Origin: Flavobacterium sp. CECT 9288 | Lineage (GTDB): Bacteria > Bacteroidota > Bacteroidia > Flavobacteriales > Flavobacteriaceae | Length of the DNA stretch: 64,000 bases | Assembly (NCBI RefSeq): GCF_918731615.1 | Contig: NZ_OU957226.1 | Coordinates: 124,001-188,000 of the forward strand | Direction: 5' to 3' | Part shown: positions 27,503 through 34,802 of the stretch, one piece after another | Position numbering within the stretch: the first letter of the stretch is position 1 | Layout of the letters: each line of letters opens with the position of its first letter | Position numbers and translations under genes: made by a program | The notes under the pieces: model-generated | The model's input: the letters and a program-made list of their open reading frames with translations, nothing else | The model's database searches: none | Told to the model about the DNA's origin: nothing

Positions 27503-28339
27503 ATGGTTCAAAGTAGTTATTACCGAAGACCAAGCTCAAATAAAAAAGGTATTAAACCTAGTGAATTTACTTTTAATAAATCTAAAGGATATGTAAGTCA
27601 AGGCGCGGTTATTAAATCTATTAAAGGCATTTTAAGTAATGAGTTTATTGACTGCGGTTACCGTTTAATGACTTCGTATTTACAACGAGAGGGTTATTTA
27701 ATTAATCATAAAAAGTTGTACCGAATTATGAGAGAAGAGGGTTTGTTAAAACTAGAAAACAGAATAAAAAGGAGTGGTTCTGGTCGTAAATTTGTAAAGT
27801 ATAGAAAAGTAAACACCACTAAACCTTTTGAATGTTTAGAAATGGATATTAAGATGGTTTGGATCCCAAACGTAGGTAAAAATGCTTATTTACTATCTAT
27901 AATAGACGTTCATACTCGCAGAATATTAAAGGATTTTTTCTCATTTTCTATAAAACAAGACAAAGTAATTGCTTTCCTTTCAGATTTATTTTTGGAATAC
28001 CAATACCCTGAAAGTGTTGTGATAAGAAGTGATAATGGAAGTCAATTTATTGCCAAAAGTGTTCGAGAATACCTTGGACTCATAGGAGTTCAGCAAGAAT
28101 TCACACATGTAGCAACACCAGAAGAAAATGCGCATATTGAGGCCTATCACGGAATATTAAAAAAAGAAGTGTTCCAAAGAGTTGATTATAGAACTTTTGG
28201 AGAAATTGAGCTAATATTAAAAAGATATGTAATCTTCTATAATAATACTAGGCTACATGGCCTTTTAGGACGCATTACACCAATAGAAAAATGGAACCAG
28301 GATAAGCATCTAATTTTAATGAAAAAATTAACCGCATAA
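27503..28339 (+). CDS. IS3-family transposase OrfB (DDE integrase domain)
   Basis: The ATG-started product has 278 residues. The frame is open upstream to the A-run at 27404, so the usual product is an OrfAB fusion. An HTH_21-like region (SNEFIDCGYRLMTSYLQREG) precedes the rve core: first Asp in CLEMDIKMVW, second in VIRSDNGSQF, Glu in EENAHIEAYHG. C-terminal IFYNNTRLHGLLGRITP is typical of IS3 elements. All catalytic residues are present, so the element may still be active. Confidence 0.93.
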   Translation: MVQSSYYRRPSSNKKGIKPSEFTFNKSKGYVSQGAVIKSIKGILSNEFIDCGYRLMTSYLQREGYLINHKKLYRIMREEGLLKLENRIKRSGSGRKFVKYRKVNTTKPFECLEMDIKMVWIPNVGKNAYLLSIIDVHTRRILKDFFSFSIKQDKVIAFLSDLFLEYQYPESVVIRSDNGSQFIAKSVREYLGLIGVQQEFTHVATPEENAHIEAYHGILKKEVFQRVDYRTFGEIELILKRYVIFYNNTRLHGLLGRITPIEKWNQDKHLILMKKLTA

Positions 28340-29340
28340 ATAATAATCGAAATTTAGAATAATACTCTTGTTTTATAGGGGTCAAAACACCATACTTCTG
28401 AGCAGATAAATGAAACCATTAAAGAATCAATTTCAGAGAAAAGTATTCTTTTTACAGACAAAAGCACATCATACATTGACATTGCGGACTTTGTTGAAAT
28501 ACACATAACAGAGAAATCCAATAAAGAAACAACAAGAGAAACTTTAAAATGGGTTCATATTGCAATAAGTAATGCTAAGCGAAATTTCTTAGGAAATTAT
28601 CATAAAATAAAAGGGAAATATCTTCAATTATACCTAAATGAGTTTGTTTACAAGTTAAATAGAAGATATTTTGAAGAGAAACTATTCGATAGGTTAGTAA
28701 TTGCAGGCATCACAGGATTATGACAAAAAACGGACAATCAAATTATTATTTATTTAGGCAAATTTTTTCTTGCGAAAAGTTCTGAACTTCTAATTGTAAA
28801 TCATAAAAATCAACTCGAAATTTCAAAAACTGAACATCAAATTAAGTTTTCAAAATTACACGAAGAAAGAGCTGACGTTATAAAAAACATTTATCAAGAT
28901 TTCTATGAACTTGAAAAAAAACTAGAACATTTGACAACGTTATTCCAAGGTTCAGAATGGACAACTGAAAAAAACAGAGAAGATGATGCTATAAAAAAAT
29001 ACCAAGAAACTTTGGAAAGGTTGGAGAAAAGTCGAATATATTTTTCCGAAAGTTTATGTACACAACTTTCGACTGCAGTTCAAGACTATCGCAATATAAT
29101 AGAACAAATGATAGAAGCAAAAACAAAAGCTAAATATGAATCAGATGGAACTGATTTTAGGTTTCCAGAAAATGAAGGTTCTTTAGATTTATGGAAAGAT
29201 GCAGAAAAAAAAGTTGCTACTAAAATAAGAGACTTGAGATTAGAATTAGCGAAAGTATTTCGTGAATTAATTGGTGTATAGATATTATTAATTTCCTCTA
29301 ACCTTCATAATTTGAAAATAAGAATTTAATAGAATAACCA

Positions 29341-29476
29341 GCCACCAACAGCTAGTAAGCAATAGTCGGGAATTAGGCTTAATGGAAAAATGGTTTTGTA
29401 TTTGAAATATAGTGATTAACCAAAATATTAAGGATTATTAACCCCGACCATCGCCTACTAGCAAGACGTTAGTGGC
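29341..29476 (+). repeat. attC-like imperfect palindrome E2
   Basis: This 136-bp element runs from GCCACCAAC (29341-29349) to GTTAGTGGC (29468-29476), which are complementary with one mismatch. The arms AGCTAGTAAGCAATAGTCGG and CCGACCATCGCCTACTAGC also pair with few mismatches. The centre has GGCTTAATGGAA and TGGTTTTGTATTTG. The outer ends have the order expected of attC sites (an inverse core after one gene, a core before the next). Confidence 0.65.
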
Positions 29477-29499
29477 AATATTAAAGAACGATATTAAAA

Positions 29500-29802
29500 A
29501 TGGAAATGATTAAACTTGCGGAACTAGAAGATTCAGAGGAATTTTATTCAGGAACTCGATTTAGAATTTATAAAGTTGGTTTGAATGTTTCTGATGAGTC
29601 TGAAGATTTTTACGAATATATGCTAGTAGAAATTCCAGGAGAAAAAGAACACATGTTACTAACAAATGTTGTCGGACATAAATCTGGACGTGCTCTTGCG
29701 TATGTAAAAGCTAAAAATAATTCAAGTGTTTTTGCCGTAACTAGCAAAGATGTAAAATTTTCAATTGGAACGAAGAATACATACTTAATTAAAAAATCAT
29801 AA
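29500..29802 (+). CDS. Small cytosolic hypothetical protein
   Basis: This 100-residue protein has no signal peptide or membrane segment. It is mixed alpha/beta with an acidic N-terminus and a SKDVKFSIG segment near the end. I recognise no family. It lies between palindromes E2 and E3, 23 bases after the GTTAGTGGC end of E2 and 7 bases before the start of E3, the tight fit expected for a single-gene cassette. A good ATG and codon use like its neighbours support a real gene. Confidence 0.6.
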   Translation: MEMIKLAELEDSEEFYSGTRFRIYKVGLNVSDESEDFYEYMLVEIPGEKEHMLLTNVVGHKSGRALAYVKAKNNSSVFAVTSKDVKFSIGTKNTYLIKKS

Positions 29803-29809
29803 CAATACT

Positions 29810-29967
29810 GCCACTAACAGCTACAACGGATTTGGGCATTTGGTTTAATGGAAAGTTGGTTTTGTATTTAAGATGATTTACGTCGTCTATTCGCTATCGC
29901 TCGAGTGGAGAATCCGAAGAATAGGCTTAATTTAGTACCAAACCCGTTGTACTACCAAGGCGTTAGC
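29810..29967 (+). repeat. attC-like imperfect palindrome E3
   Basis: This 158-bp element runs from GCCACTAAC (29810-29818) to GCGTTAGC (29960-29967). The arms TACAACGGATTTGG and CCAAACCCGTTGTA are complementary with one mismatch. The centre has GGTTTAATGGAA and TTGGTTTTGTATTT, the blocks shared with E1 and E2. It is the clearest attC-like element next to E2. Confidence 0.65.
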
Positions 29968-30072
29968 AATAATGCGACAGAAACTCAGGAAATAAAAAAA
30001 AACAAAGTGAAGTCATCAACTTGACGAGTGCCAAGAAAAAATCATTTAAAAACCCGAAGAGAATAACATTAA

Positions 30073-30516
30073 ATGAAATTATCCGAATATATACAAAAGA
30101 GAAATGGCGTTCCAATCGGACACCCTAACTCGCTTCGTAATAATTTAGAAAGGTCGCTTGGTGCAAATAATTTTTCAACTTTTTGGAATTTCTGGAACCC
30201 AATTTTCGGCTATTATTTAGGAACAAAAGTATTTCGACCGTTAAAAAAAGTATTTCCAGCTGGATTTTCTTTAGTGTTGACATTTGTTTTTTGTGGACTC
30301 ATTCACGATTTAGTAACGACTGTAATAAGAGGTGAAATTTCACTTTTCTTTGCAGTTTGGTTTCTTTTAATGGGGATTTGCGTTGTGATTTCAAAAGGAA
30401 TTAACTACAACTTATCAAATCGGAAATGGATTTTTAGAGCTTTAATAAATCTATTAATAATTGGTATTTGTTTTTTTCTAACAAAAGGTCTAAATACAAT
30501 AATCAATTTTTATTAA
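30073..30516 (+). CDS. MBOAT/wax-synthase-like small membrane protein
   Basis: This 147-residue protein has three or four membrane segments. FSTFWNFWNPIFGYYLGTKV, then KVFPAGFSLVLTFVFCGLIHDLVTT, resembles the active-site part of membrane-bound O-acyltransferases, including a Trp/Asn-rich loop and the conserved His in GLIHD. It is far shorter than full MBOAT enzymes (usually 350-500 residues), so it is either a remnant or a small dedicated family. It is the last + strand gene before the BlaI/M56 island and follows palindrome E3 by about 100 bases. Confidence 0.5.
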   Translation: MKLSEYIQKRNGVPIGHPNSLRNNLERSLGANNFSTFWNFWNPIFGYYLGTKVFRPLKKVFPAGFSLVLTFVFCGLIHDLVTTVIRGEISLFFAVWFLLMGICVVISKGINYNLSNRKWIFRALINLLIIGICFFLTKGLNTIINFY

Positions 30517-30634
30517 AATTCACGATTATCTCATTACATATTCCTCTTTGTAAGGAATATAAGATATTTAAAAATCGCCTTAACAATTTCGTATTATAAA
30601 GGATTTCAACATCTAAAACCAACAATATTTTAAA

Positions 30635-30677
30635 AACAAATCCGCTTCAGGTCTAGTCTTGAAGCGGATTTGTTTTT
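30635..30677. terminator. Bidirectional hairpin terminator
   Basis: ACAAATCCGCTTCA pairs with TGAAGCGGATTTGT (12-14 base stem, 10-base loop), with A-rich and T-rich flanks on either side. It ends the - strand M56 gene and the + strand MBOAT-like gene. Confidence 0.8.
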
Positions 30678-30679
30678 AA

Positions 30680-32143
30680 TTAGGATTTGGCTGATTGTAT
30701 AGTTATTGGTAAACTGTATAGCACTCGTACGGGCTCGCCTTTTACTTTTCCAGGAATCCATTTTGGGGATAAGTTTAAAACACGTATTGCCTCTTCACCA
30801 GTTCCAAAACCAATATCCCGGAGGTTTTTTACATCGGTAATGCTGCCGTCTTTTTCGACAATAAAAGTGATGTAAATTTTCCCTTTTAAATCGGGTTGTT
30901 CAGGAGTTTTATAATTGTTACCTACGAATCTGTAAAACTCCATTATTCCACCTGGGAAATCTGGTTTTTCCAGTATTTCTGAGGTATTATAGAGGTCGTT
31001 TTCTCCTTTTTTTACAATCTTATTTTCAAGGCTAAACGGATCAATTTCCATAGTTTCAGGAGCGCCGTTGCTTAATTTGGTTAAAAGTTCCTCGTTGGTT
31101 GGTAGTCTTTCTTCTTTTGAAATTATCGAAGGAATCGCCTTTTTTTCAGCAGGAGTTAAGTCATTGTACTTTTTTTCTGCGGCAATTTTTCCTTTTTCAT
31201 CTTTTACCTTAAATGTCGTTTTATCGTAGTAGGTTTTAAACAAACCTTCTGATTTATTAGTTTGCGCATTTTGTTTGGTAGCTGTTTGTTGCGCTACAAC
31301 CTTAGTGCATAATGAAAATAGTAGCGCTGTTATCGCAGGCAAGAGCAAGGCTTGCTTGGTAATGGCTTTTCTTTTTGATGTGGTTTTAGTCATCATGAGT
31401 AATCGTTTTTTAGTTATTAAATAGTTCAAATTACTGGCCAAGTAAAAAGTTGGGTTCGCGTTTGCCTTTGAAAGCAACAAAGATTGGTAAGACGGAACAT
31501 CGTTATAGGAATCCACTACTTTCTCATCGGCGAGAAATTCGTGGTTGAGTTGAATGGCTTTTTTATAAAAAATGAAAACGGGGTTGAACCAAAAAACGGT
31601 TTTCAATACTTCGATAAATAAAATATCCAAAGTATGTTTTTGAGTCACATGCGTAAGCTCGTGGGTGTACAATTCGGCTTCAACTTCACGGTTGTTGTAT
31701 TCCGTTTCGTTGATGAAAATGGTATTCAAAAATGTGTGCGGTAACGTTTTTTCGGGAACCAAAACCAATTGAGCATTCTGGTATGCAATGGATGTATTGG
31801 ACTTCATTTTTTTTGAAATCTGCACCACATTGCGCAGAAATCGAAACCCTAAAACGACTGTGACTACCCCATACAAACCCCAAAGCGCTATGGCAAAATA
31901 GTTCGTCTCTTCCACTACAACGGCAGTTGTTGGTAGGATTTGGATATTTCCGGGTGTTACTGTGGGTTGTGCAATTTCCTGAACAACTTCAATAGTTATA
32001 AACGGAATCACCATTGAAAAAACCAAAGCAAACAACAAGTAAAACCTATTGAAACGGTGCATTTTTTCCTTTTCTAGCAGCAAGTGATACACACCTAAAA
32101 GCACCACGAGGCTGAGGGTTGATTTGATTAGAAAGTCGGTCAT
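30680..32143 (-). CDS. M56 (BlaR1-type) metallopeptidase with C-terminal TonB domain, copy 1
   Basis: The protein has 487 residues. Membrane segments at about 5-20, 35-55, 82-102 and 262-285 flank the cytoplasmic zinc site HELTH (161-165) with a downstream acidic ligand, as in BlaR1/MecR1. A TonB C-terminal domain (about 395-480, DFPGGIMEFYRFVGNNYKTP onward) replaces the penicillin sensor. Residues 1-256 are almost identical to copy 2, the rest unrelated. It should respond to an envelope signal and cleave BlaI. It begins with the same ATGA overlap, but after a truncated blaI. Confidence 0.85.
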   Translation of the reverse strand: MTDFLIKSTLSLVVLLGVYHLLLEKEKMHRFNRFYLLFALVFSMVIPFITIEVVQEIAQPTVTPGNIQILPTTAVVVEETNYFAIALWGLYGVVTVVLGFRFLRNVVQISKKMKSNTSIAYQNAQLVLVPEKTLPHTFLNTIFINETEYNNREVEAELYTHELTHVTQKHTLDILFIEVLKTVFWFNPVFIFYKKAIQLNHEFLADEKVVDSYNDVPSYQSLLLSKANANPTFYLASNLNYLITKKRLLMMTKTTSKRKAITKQALLLPAITALLFSLCTKVVAQQTATKQNAQTNKSEGLFKTYYDKTTFKVKDEKGKIAAEKKYNDLTPAEKKAIPSIISKEERLPTNEELLTKLSNGAPETMEIDPFSLENKIVKKGENDLYNTSEILEKPDFPGGIMEFYRFVGNNYKTPEQPDLKGKIYITFIVEKDGSITDVKNLRDIGFGTGEEAIRVLNLSPKWIPGKVKGEPVRVLYSLPITIQSAKS

Positions 32144-32235
32144 TTTTTCTTTTTTAGAATTTCACTATCAATTATTTTCTTGAGTTCTTCCAGTTCCGTT
32201 TGCGACAAATTGGTTTCTTTGGTAAAGAAGGAAGC
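31377..32235 (-). repeat. 859-bp direct repeat, unit A
   Basis: This holds the M56 N-terminal region plus the blaI tail. Unit B is at 32891-33749 (offset 1514 bases), with few differences seen by eye. The repeat ends at MMTKTTS in the M56 protein and within the blaI tail. Confidence 0.85.
32140..32235 (-). pseudogene. Truncated blaI 3' end
   Basis: The last ~31 codons of blaI (ending LEELKKIIDSEILKKKK) are repeated here, then the match stops at 32235. The fragment has no start. It ends with the same ATGA overlap to the M56 copy as the intact pair, which shows the duplication unit began inside blaI. Confidence 0.8.
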
Positions 32236-32237
32236 CC

Positions 32238-32268
32238 AAACTTTTATCTAGAAAGGAGATAAAAGTTT
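32238..32268. terminator. Perfect 12-base hairpin at the duplication join
   Basis: AAACTTTTATCT (32238-32249) pairs perfectly with 32257-32268, loop of 7, then a T-run on the + side. It stands between the end of M56 copy 2 and the blaI fragment. A terminator role is possible; its position at the repeat boundary may be connected with the rearrangement. Confidence 0.45.
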
Positions 32269-32304
32269 AGTTTTTTTAGTCTATGTTACTATCAACTATT
32301 TAGT

Positions 32305-33657
32305 TCAGATTGGTCTTGTGTTTTTATCTTTACAAATTGTAACTTCTAATTTTTCTCCACTGAATTTCTTGTGCGAGTTTTTTAAGTTTTTTTCGAAATA
32401 ATTATGTGTGTAAAAATTATATTGGTAAGGCTGTGGGAATTTCTTGCTTCTTGCATTTTTTGAAACGCTACTACCTTGAAAAAAAGCAATTTCACTAGGT
32501 TTAAAATTGTTTAATGCTTTATTGGATTGGTGAACCCCATCTATCCAAATAGCGTATTTTTTAGGATCTTTAAAGTTTTCTAATTCTTGACTTGTTGGTG
32601 ATTTTTTTTCAAAGCCAGTTGGCACATAGAAAAAAACTCTTTTCTTGTACTCTTCACTTATGTCTTCATATTTGCTGTCAATTTTCTTGTTTTTTACAAG
32701 ATCATGAATGACCACTCTAACTCCAGCGAAGTATTCATCTTTTCGGGAATCGTTACTTGCTGTAAATTTAGTTTTGGTGGTAACTTGTGCAATGTTTTTT
32801 ACTTGAGCAATAGTTTTGAAACAAAACAAGAAAAATAGTCCAGATAGAACAGGTATCAAAATAATTTTCTTCGCAATTGATTTTGAGTTTGATGTGGTTT
32901 TAGTCATCATAAGTAATCGTTTTTTAGTTATTAAATAGTTCAAATTACTGGCCAAGTAAAAAGTTGGGTTCGCGTTTGCCTTTGAAAGCAACAAAGATTG
33001 GTAAGACGGAACATCGTTATAGGAATCCACTACTTTCTCATCGGCGAGAAATTCGTGGTTGAGTTGAATGGCTTTTTTGTAAAAAATAAAAATAGGGTTA
33101 AACCAAAAAACGGTTTTCAATACTTCGATAAACAAAATATCCAAAGTATGTTTTTGAGTCACATGCGTAAGCTCGTGGGTGTACAATTCGGCTTCAACTT
33201 CACGGTTGTTGTATTCCGTTTCGTTGATGAAAATCGTATTCAAGAACGTATGCGGTAACGTTTTTTCGGGAACCAAAATCAGTTTGGCATTTTGGTATGA
33301 AATCGGGGTATTAGACTTCATTTTTTTTGAAATCTGCACTACATTACGCAGAAATCGAAACCCTAAAACGACTGTGACTACCCCATACAAACCCCAAAGC
33401 GCTATGGCAAAATAGTTCGTCTCTTCCACTACAACGGCAGTTGTTGGTAGGATTTGGATATTTCCGGGTGTTACTGTGGGTTGTGCAATTTCCTGAACAA
33501 CTTCAATAGTTATAAACGGAATCACCATTGAAAAAACCAAAGCAAACAACAAGTAAAACCTATTGAAACGGTGCATTTTTTCCTTTTCTAGCAACAAGTG
33601 ATACACTCCTAAAAGCACCACAAGGCTGAGGGTCGATTTGATTAGAAAGTCGGTCAT
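32305..33657 (-). CDS. M56 (BlaR1-type) metallopeptidase, copy 2, with unrelated C-terminal domain
   Basis: The protein has 450 residues. The N-terminal 256, including HELTH (161-165) and the membrane segments, nearly match copy 1. After a last membrane segment (IILIPVLSGLLFLFCFKTIA) the C-terminal ~160 residues form a Lys-rich extracytoplasmic domain I do not recognise (it includes KKYAIWIDGVHQSNKALNNF). The ATG overlaps the blaI stop as ATGA, so the pair is translationally coupled. It is probably the ancestral partner of this BlaI. The different outer domains suggest the two copies sense different signals. Confidence 0.82.
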   Translation of the reverse strand: MTDFLIKSTLSLVVLLGVYHLLLEKEKMHRFNRFYLLFALVFSMVIPFITIEVVQEIAQPTVTPGNIQILPTTAVVVEETNYFAIALWGLYGVVTVVLGFRFLRNVVQISKKMKSNTPISYQNAKLILVPEKTLPHTFLNTIFINETEYNNREVEAELYTHELTHVTQKHTLDILFIEVLKTVFWFNPIFIFYKKAIQLNHEFLADEKVVDSYNDVPSYQSLLLSKANANPTFYLASNLNYLITKKRLLMMTKTTSNSKSIAKKIILIPVLSGLFFLFCFKTIAQVKNIAQVTTKTKFTASNDSRKDEYFAGVRVVIHDLVKNKKIDSKYEDISEEYKKRVFFYVPTGFEKKSPTSQELENFKDPKKYAIWIDGVHQSNKALNNFKPSEIAFFQGSSVSKNARSKKFPQPYQYNFYTHNYFEKNLKNSHKKFSGEKLEVTICKDKNTRPI

Positions 33658-33749
33658 TTTTTCTTTTTTAGAATTTCACTGTCAATTATTTTCTTTAGTT
33701 CTTCCAGTTCCGTTTGCGACAAATTGGTTTCTTTAGTAAAGAAAGAAGC
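32891..33749 (-). repeat. 859-bp direct repeat, unit B
   Basis: The counterpart of 31377-32235, in the intact blaI-M56 context. Confidence 0.85.
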
Positions 33750-34028
33750 AAATTGTGATGCCGAATTATTGAAAAAGTTACTAATCAATCCGTTAACGTG
33801 TTTCGAGAAATAGTCGGTTTTCTTGACCAAAGGATAATATTCTCTTGAGTTTCCAAATTCGCGGTACGCAACAAATTGCTTGTCAATCATGCGTTTTAGC
33901 AAAGTGGCAACCGTTGTGGTAGCAGGTTTTGGCTCTGGATAAGCTTCGAGTAAATCTTTCATGAAGGCTTTTTCGAGTTGCCAAAGGTGTTCCATGAGTT
34001 GTTCTTCGGCGTTGGTCAGCTGTTGCAT
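33654..34028 (-). CDS. BlaI/MecI/CopY-family transcriptional repressor
   Basis: This 124-residue protein has the winged helix of the family: LTNAEEQLMEHLWQLEKAF, KPATTTVATLLKRMIDKQFV, and the wing YREFGNSREYYPLV. The C-terminal helices (SNFFNNSASQFASFF, LEELKKIIDSEI) form the dimer domain. It should repress its own operon as a dimer bound to TACA-nn-TGTA sites, and be cleaved when the M56 partner is activated. Such a site lies before the upstream lipoprotein gene at 34485-34500. The genes are ordered lipoprotein, blaI, M56. Confidence 0.9.
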   Translation of the reverse strand: MQQLTNAEEQLMEHLWQLEKAFMKDLLEAYPEPKPATTTVATLLKRMIDKQFVAYREFGNSREYYPLVKKTDYFSKHVNGLISNFFNNSASQFASFFTKETNLSQTELEELKKIIDSEILKKKK

Positions 34029-34037
34029 GTGTATTTT

Positions 34038-34463
34038 TTAATTGGTGTATGTTTCTTGAACGGGTATTCCTTTTTCGTAGATTTTGGTGCCTAGTAAAAC
34101 TCCTTCTGAGTCATAAAATTCCCAATATCCGGTGGGCAGCCATTCTTCTTTTGAGTCGATTAGGTGTTTTTTTGAGAATCCAATTTGCTGTATTCTTCCA
34201 GTGTTGTGGTATTTAATTACATGGCAACTGTTCTTTTTAAATTTTTCTTGAGATAGTAATCTTTCGCCCAAGAAGTACTTCCACGTTCCGATTTTGTTTC
34301 CTTTACGATAACGACCGATAGCACTAGATTCAATTTTCATAAACTCCTTACTTTCTATCCATTTTCCGGTTTTGTAACCGTTTTTAGTTTGATTGATACT
34401 GCAACTTGCTAGGCTGATGCAGAGGCTTATAAGGATGATAAAATAGTAATTGCGGTTTTTCAT
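34038..34463 (-). CDS. MORN-like lipoprotein, first gene of the BlaI operon
   Basis: The 141-residue protein has a lipoprotein signal peptide (MKNRNYYFIILISLCISLAS, then Cys). The body has short repeats of the TGKW/IGTWKYF/TGYWEFYD type, as in MORN_2/YwqK-like proteins. It probably sits in the outer or inner membrane. It precedes blaI by 9 bases, and the operon promoter with the BlaI operator lies directly upstream, so it is expected to be repressed by BlaI with the rest. Its link to the M56 sensors is not known. Confidence 0.65.
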   Translation of the reverse strand: MKNRNYYFIILISLCISLASCSINQTKNGYKTGKWIESKEFMKIESSAIGRYRKGNKIGTWKYFLGERLLSQEKFKKNSCHVIKYHNTGRIQQIGFSKKHLIDSKEEWLPTGYWEFYDSEGVLLGTKIYEKGIPVQETYTN

Positions 34464-34484
34464 ATTCTACAGTTTGAAACATTG

Positions 34485-34500
34485 CTCTACAAATGTAGAG
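34485..34500. promoter_or_regulatory. BlaI operator CTCTACA-AA-TGTAGAG
   Basis: A perfect palindrome with 7-base arms and the TACA-nn-TGTA core typical of BlaI/MecI boxes, 22 bases before the first ATG of the operon. It contains the -7 element TACATTTG of the promoter, so bound BlaI would block transcription. Confidence 0.8.
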
Positions 34501-34520
34501 TAAAATTTGAAATAAACAAA
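34490..34520 (-). promoter_or_regulatory. Bacteroidetes-type promoter of the BlaI operon
   Basis: On the - strand, TTTG (34517-34520), a 19-base spacer and TACATTTG (34490-34497) form an exact TTTG-N19-TAnnTTTG promoter. The -7 element lies inside the BlaI palindrome. Confidence 0.8.
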
Positions 34521-34619
34521 TGTTTTGTAAAAAAAATGTCCGTCAAGGATTTACAGGAGTAATTGAAATGGAGTCTTGCTAAAGCCATATATCGATTTAA
34601 CAGTATACTCTGTCTAGCC

Positions 34620-34732
34620 GTAAGAAATTTGTTTATATTTGAACAAGGAAAATCGAAACAGACCATCGAAAATGTAGCTTGATTTAGGTTTGTTATTAAG
34701 GTTTGTTTTGTAGAAATAGCAGTTTGCGATCA
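34620..34732 (+). promoter_or_regulatory. Promoter-leader module 3
   Basis: GTAAGAAATTTG, -7 element TATATTTG (34634-34641), AAATCGAAACAGACC, TTAGGTTTGTTATTAAGG and GTTTGTTTTG (to 34710), then GCAGTTTGCGATCA in the place where modules 1 and 2 have GTTAGTGGC. The region 34521-34619 before it shows nothing else. Confidence 0.55.
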
Positions 34733-34802
34733 GTTAAAGTTAAAAATAAAAATACACTTATAGAATTGATTTTATTTGTGGACAAAATCCTAAAAAGTAA
34801 AA

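Larger units (their letters stand above)
27072..28389 (+). mobile_element. IS3-family (IS150-like) insertion sequence
   Basis: A 1318-base element with related ends (TATTTTAGCCCC left; complement TGTTTTGACCCC right, then further matches such as TAAATTTC). CCATA is repeated at 27067-27071 and 28390-28394 as the target duplication. It carries orfA and orfB in the usual -1 arrangement and appears intact. It sits inside the IS1595-type transposase gene. Confidence 0.85.
26495..28723 (+). pseudogene. IS1595/ISXO2-type transposase, split by an IS3 element
   Basis: Segments 26495-27071 and 28395-28723 join in frame after removing 27072-28394, giving a 301-residue protein that reads continuously through TDHTSEQINET at the junction. 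The N-terminal zinc ribbon has the pairs CKC and CKKC. The DDE/N-type core begins with MIEFDEGYF (first Asp) and continues after the junction with LFTDKSTSY (second Asp) and WVHIAISNAKRN (third position Asn). It would catalyse transposition of the element at 26435-28741. Confidence 0.88.
26435..28741 (+). mobile_element. IS1595-family (ISXO2-like) insertion sequence, itself interrupted
   Basis: The ends are a perfect 12-base inverted repeat: TTGATTGTCCGT at 26435-26446 and its complement at 28730-28741. The target ATTATTATT is duplicated at 26426-26434 and 28742-28750 (8 or 9 bases, one base ambiguous). Without the nested IS3 element and its target repeat the element would be about 985 bases, normal for the family. 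It is no longer autonomous because the transposase gene is split. Confidence 0.85.
26369..29281 (+). pseudogene. Membrane-anchored coiled-coil protein split by nested insertion sequences
   Basis: The first 22 codons (MELLEKMLTLSIGGTTIGII onward) lie at 26369-26434 and the rest at 28751-29281. Removing 26435-28750 (2316 bases, the IS1595 element plus one target repeat) joins them in frame into a 198-residue protein: a single N-terminal membrane helix, then a long Lys/Glu-rich coiled coil and a C-terminal helical part with a Trp-containing segment. I recognise no family. The gene follows promoter-leader 2 and is followed by palindrome E2. The 5' fragment alone can still encode a 29-residue hydrophobic peptide ending inside the IS. 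Confidence 0.8.
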
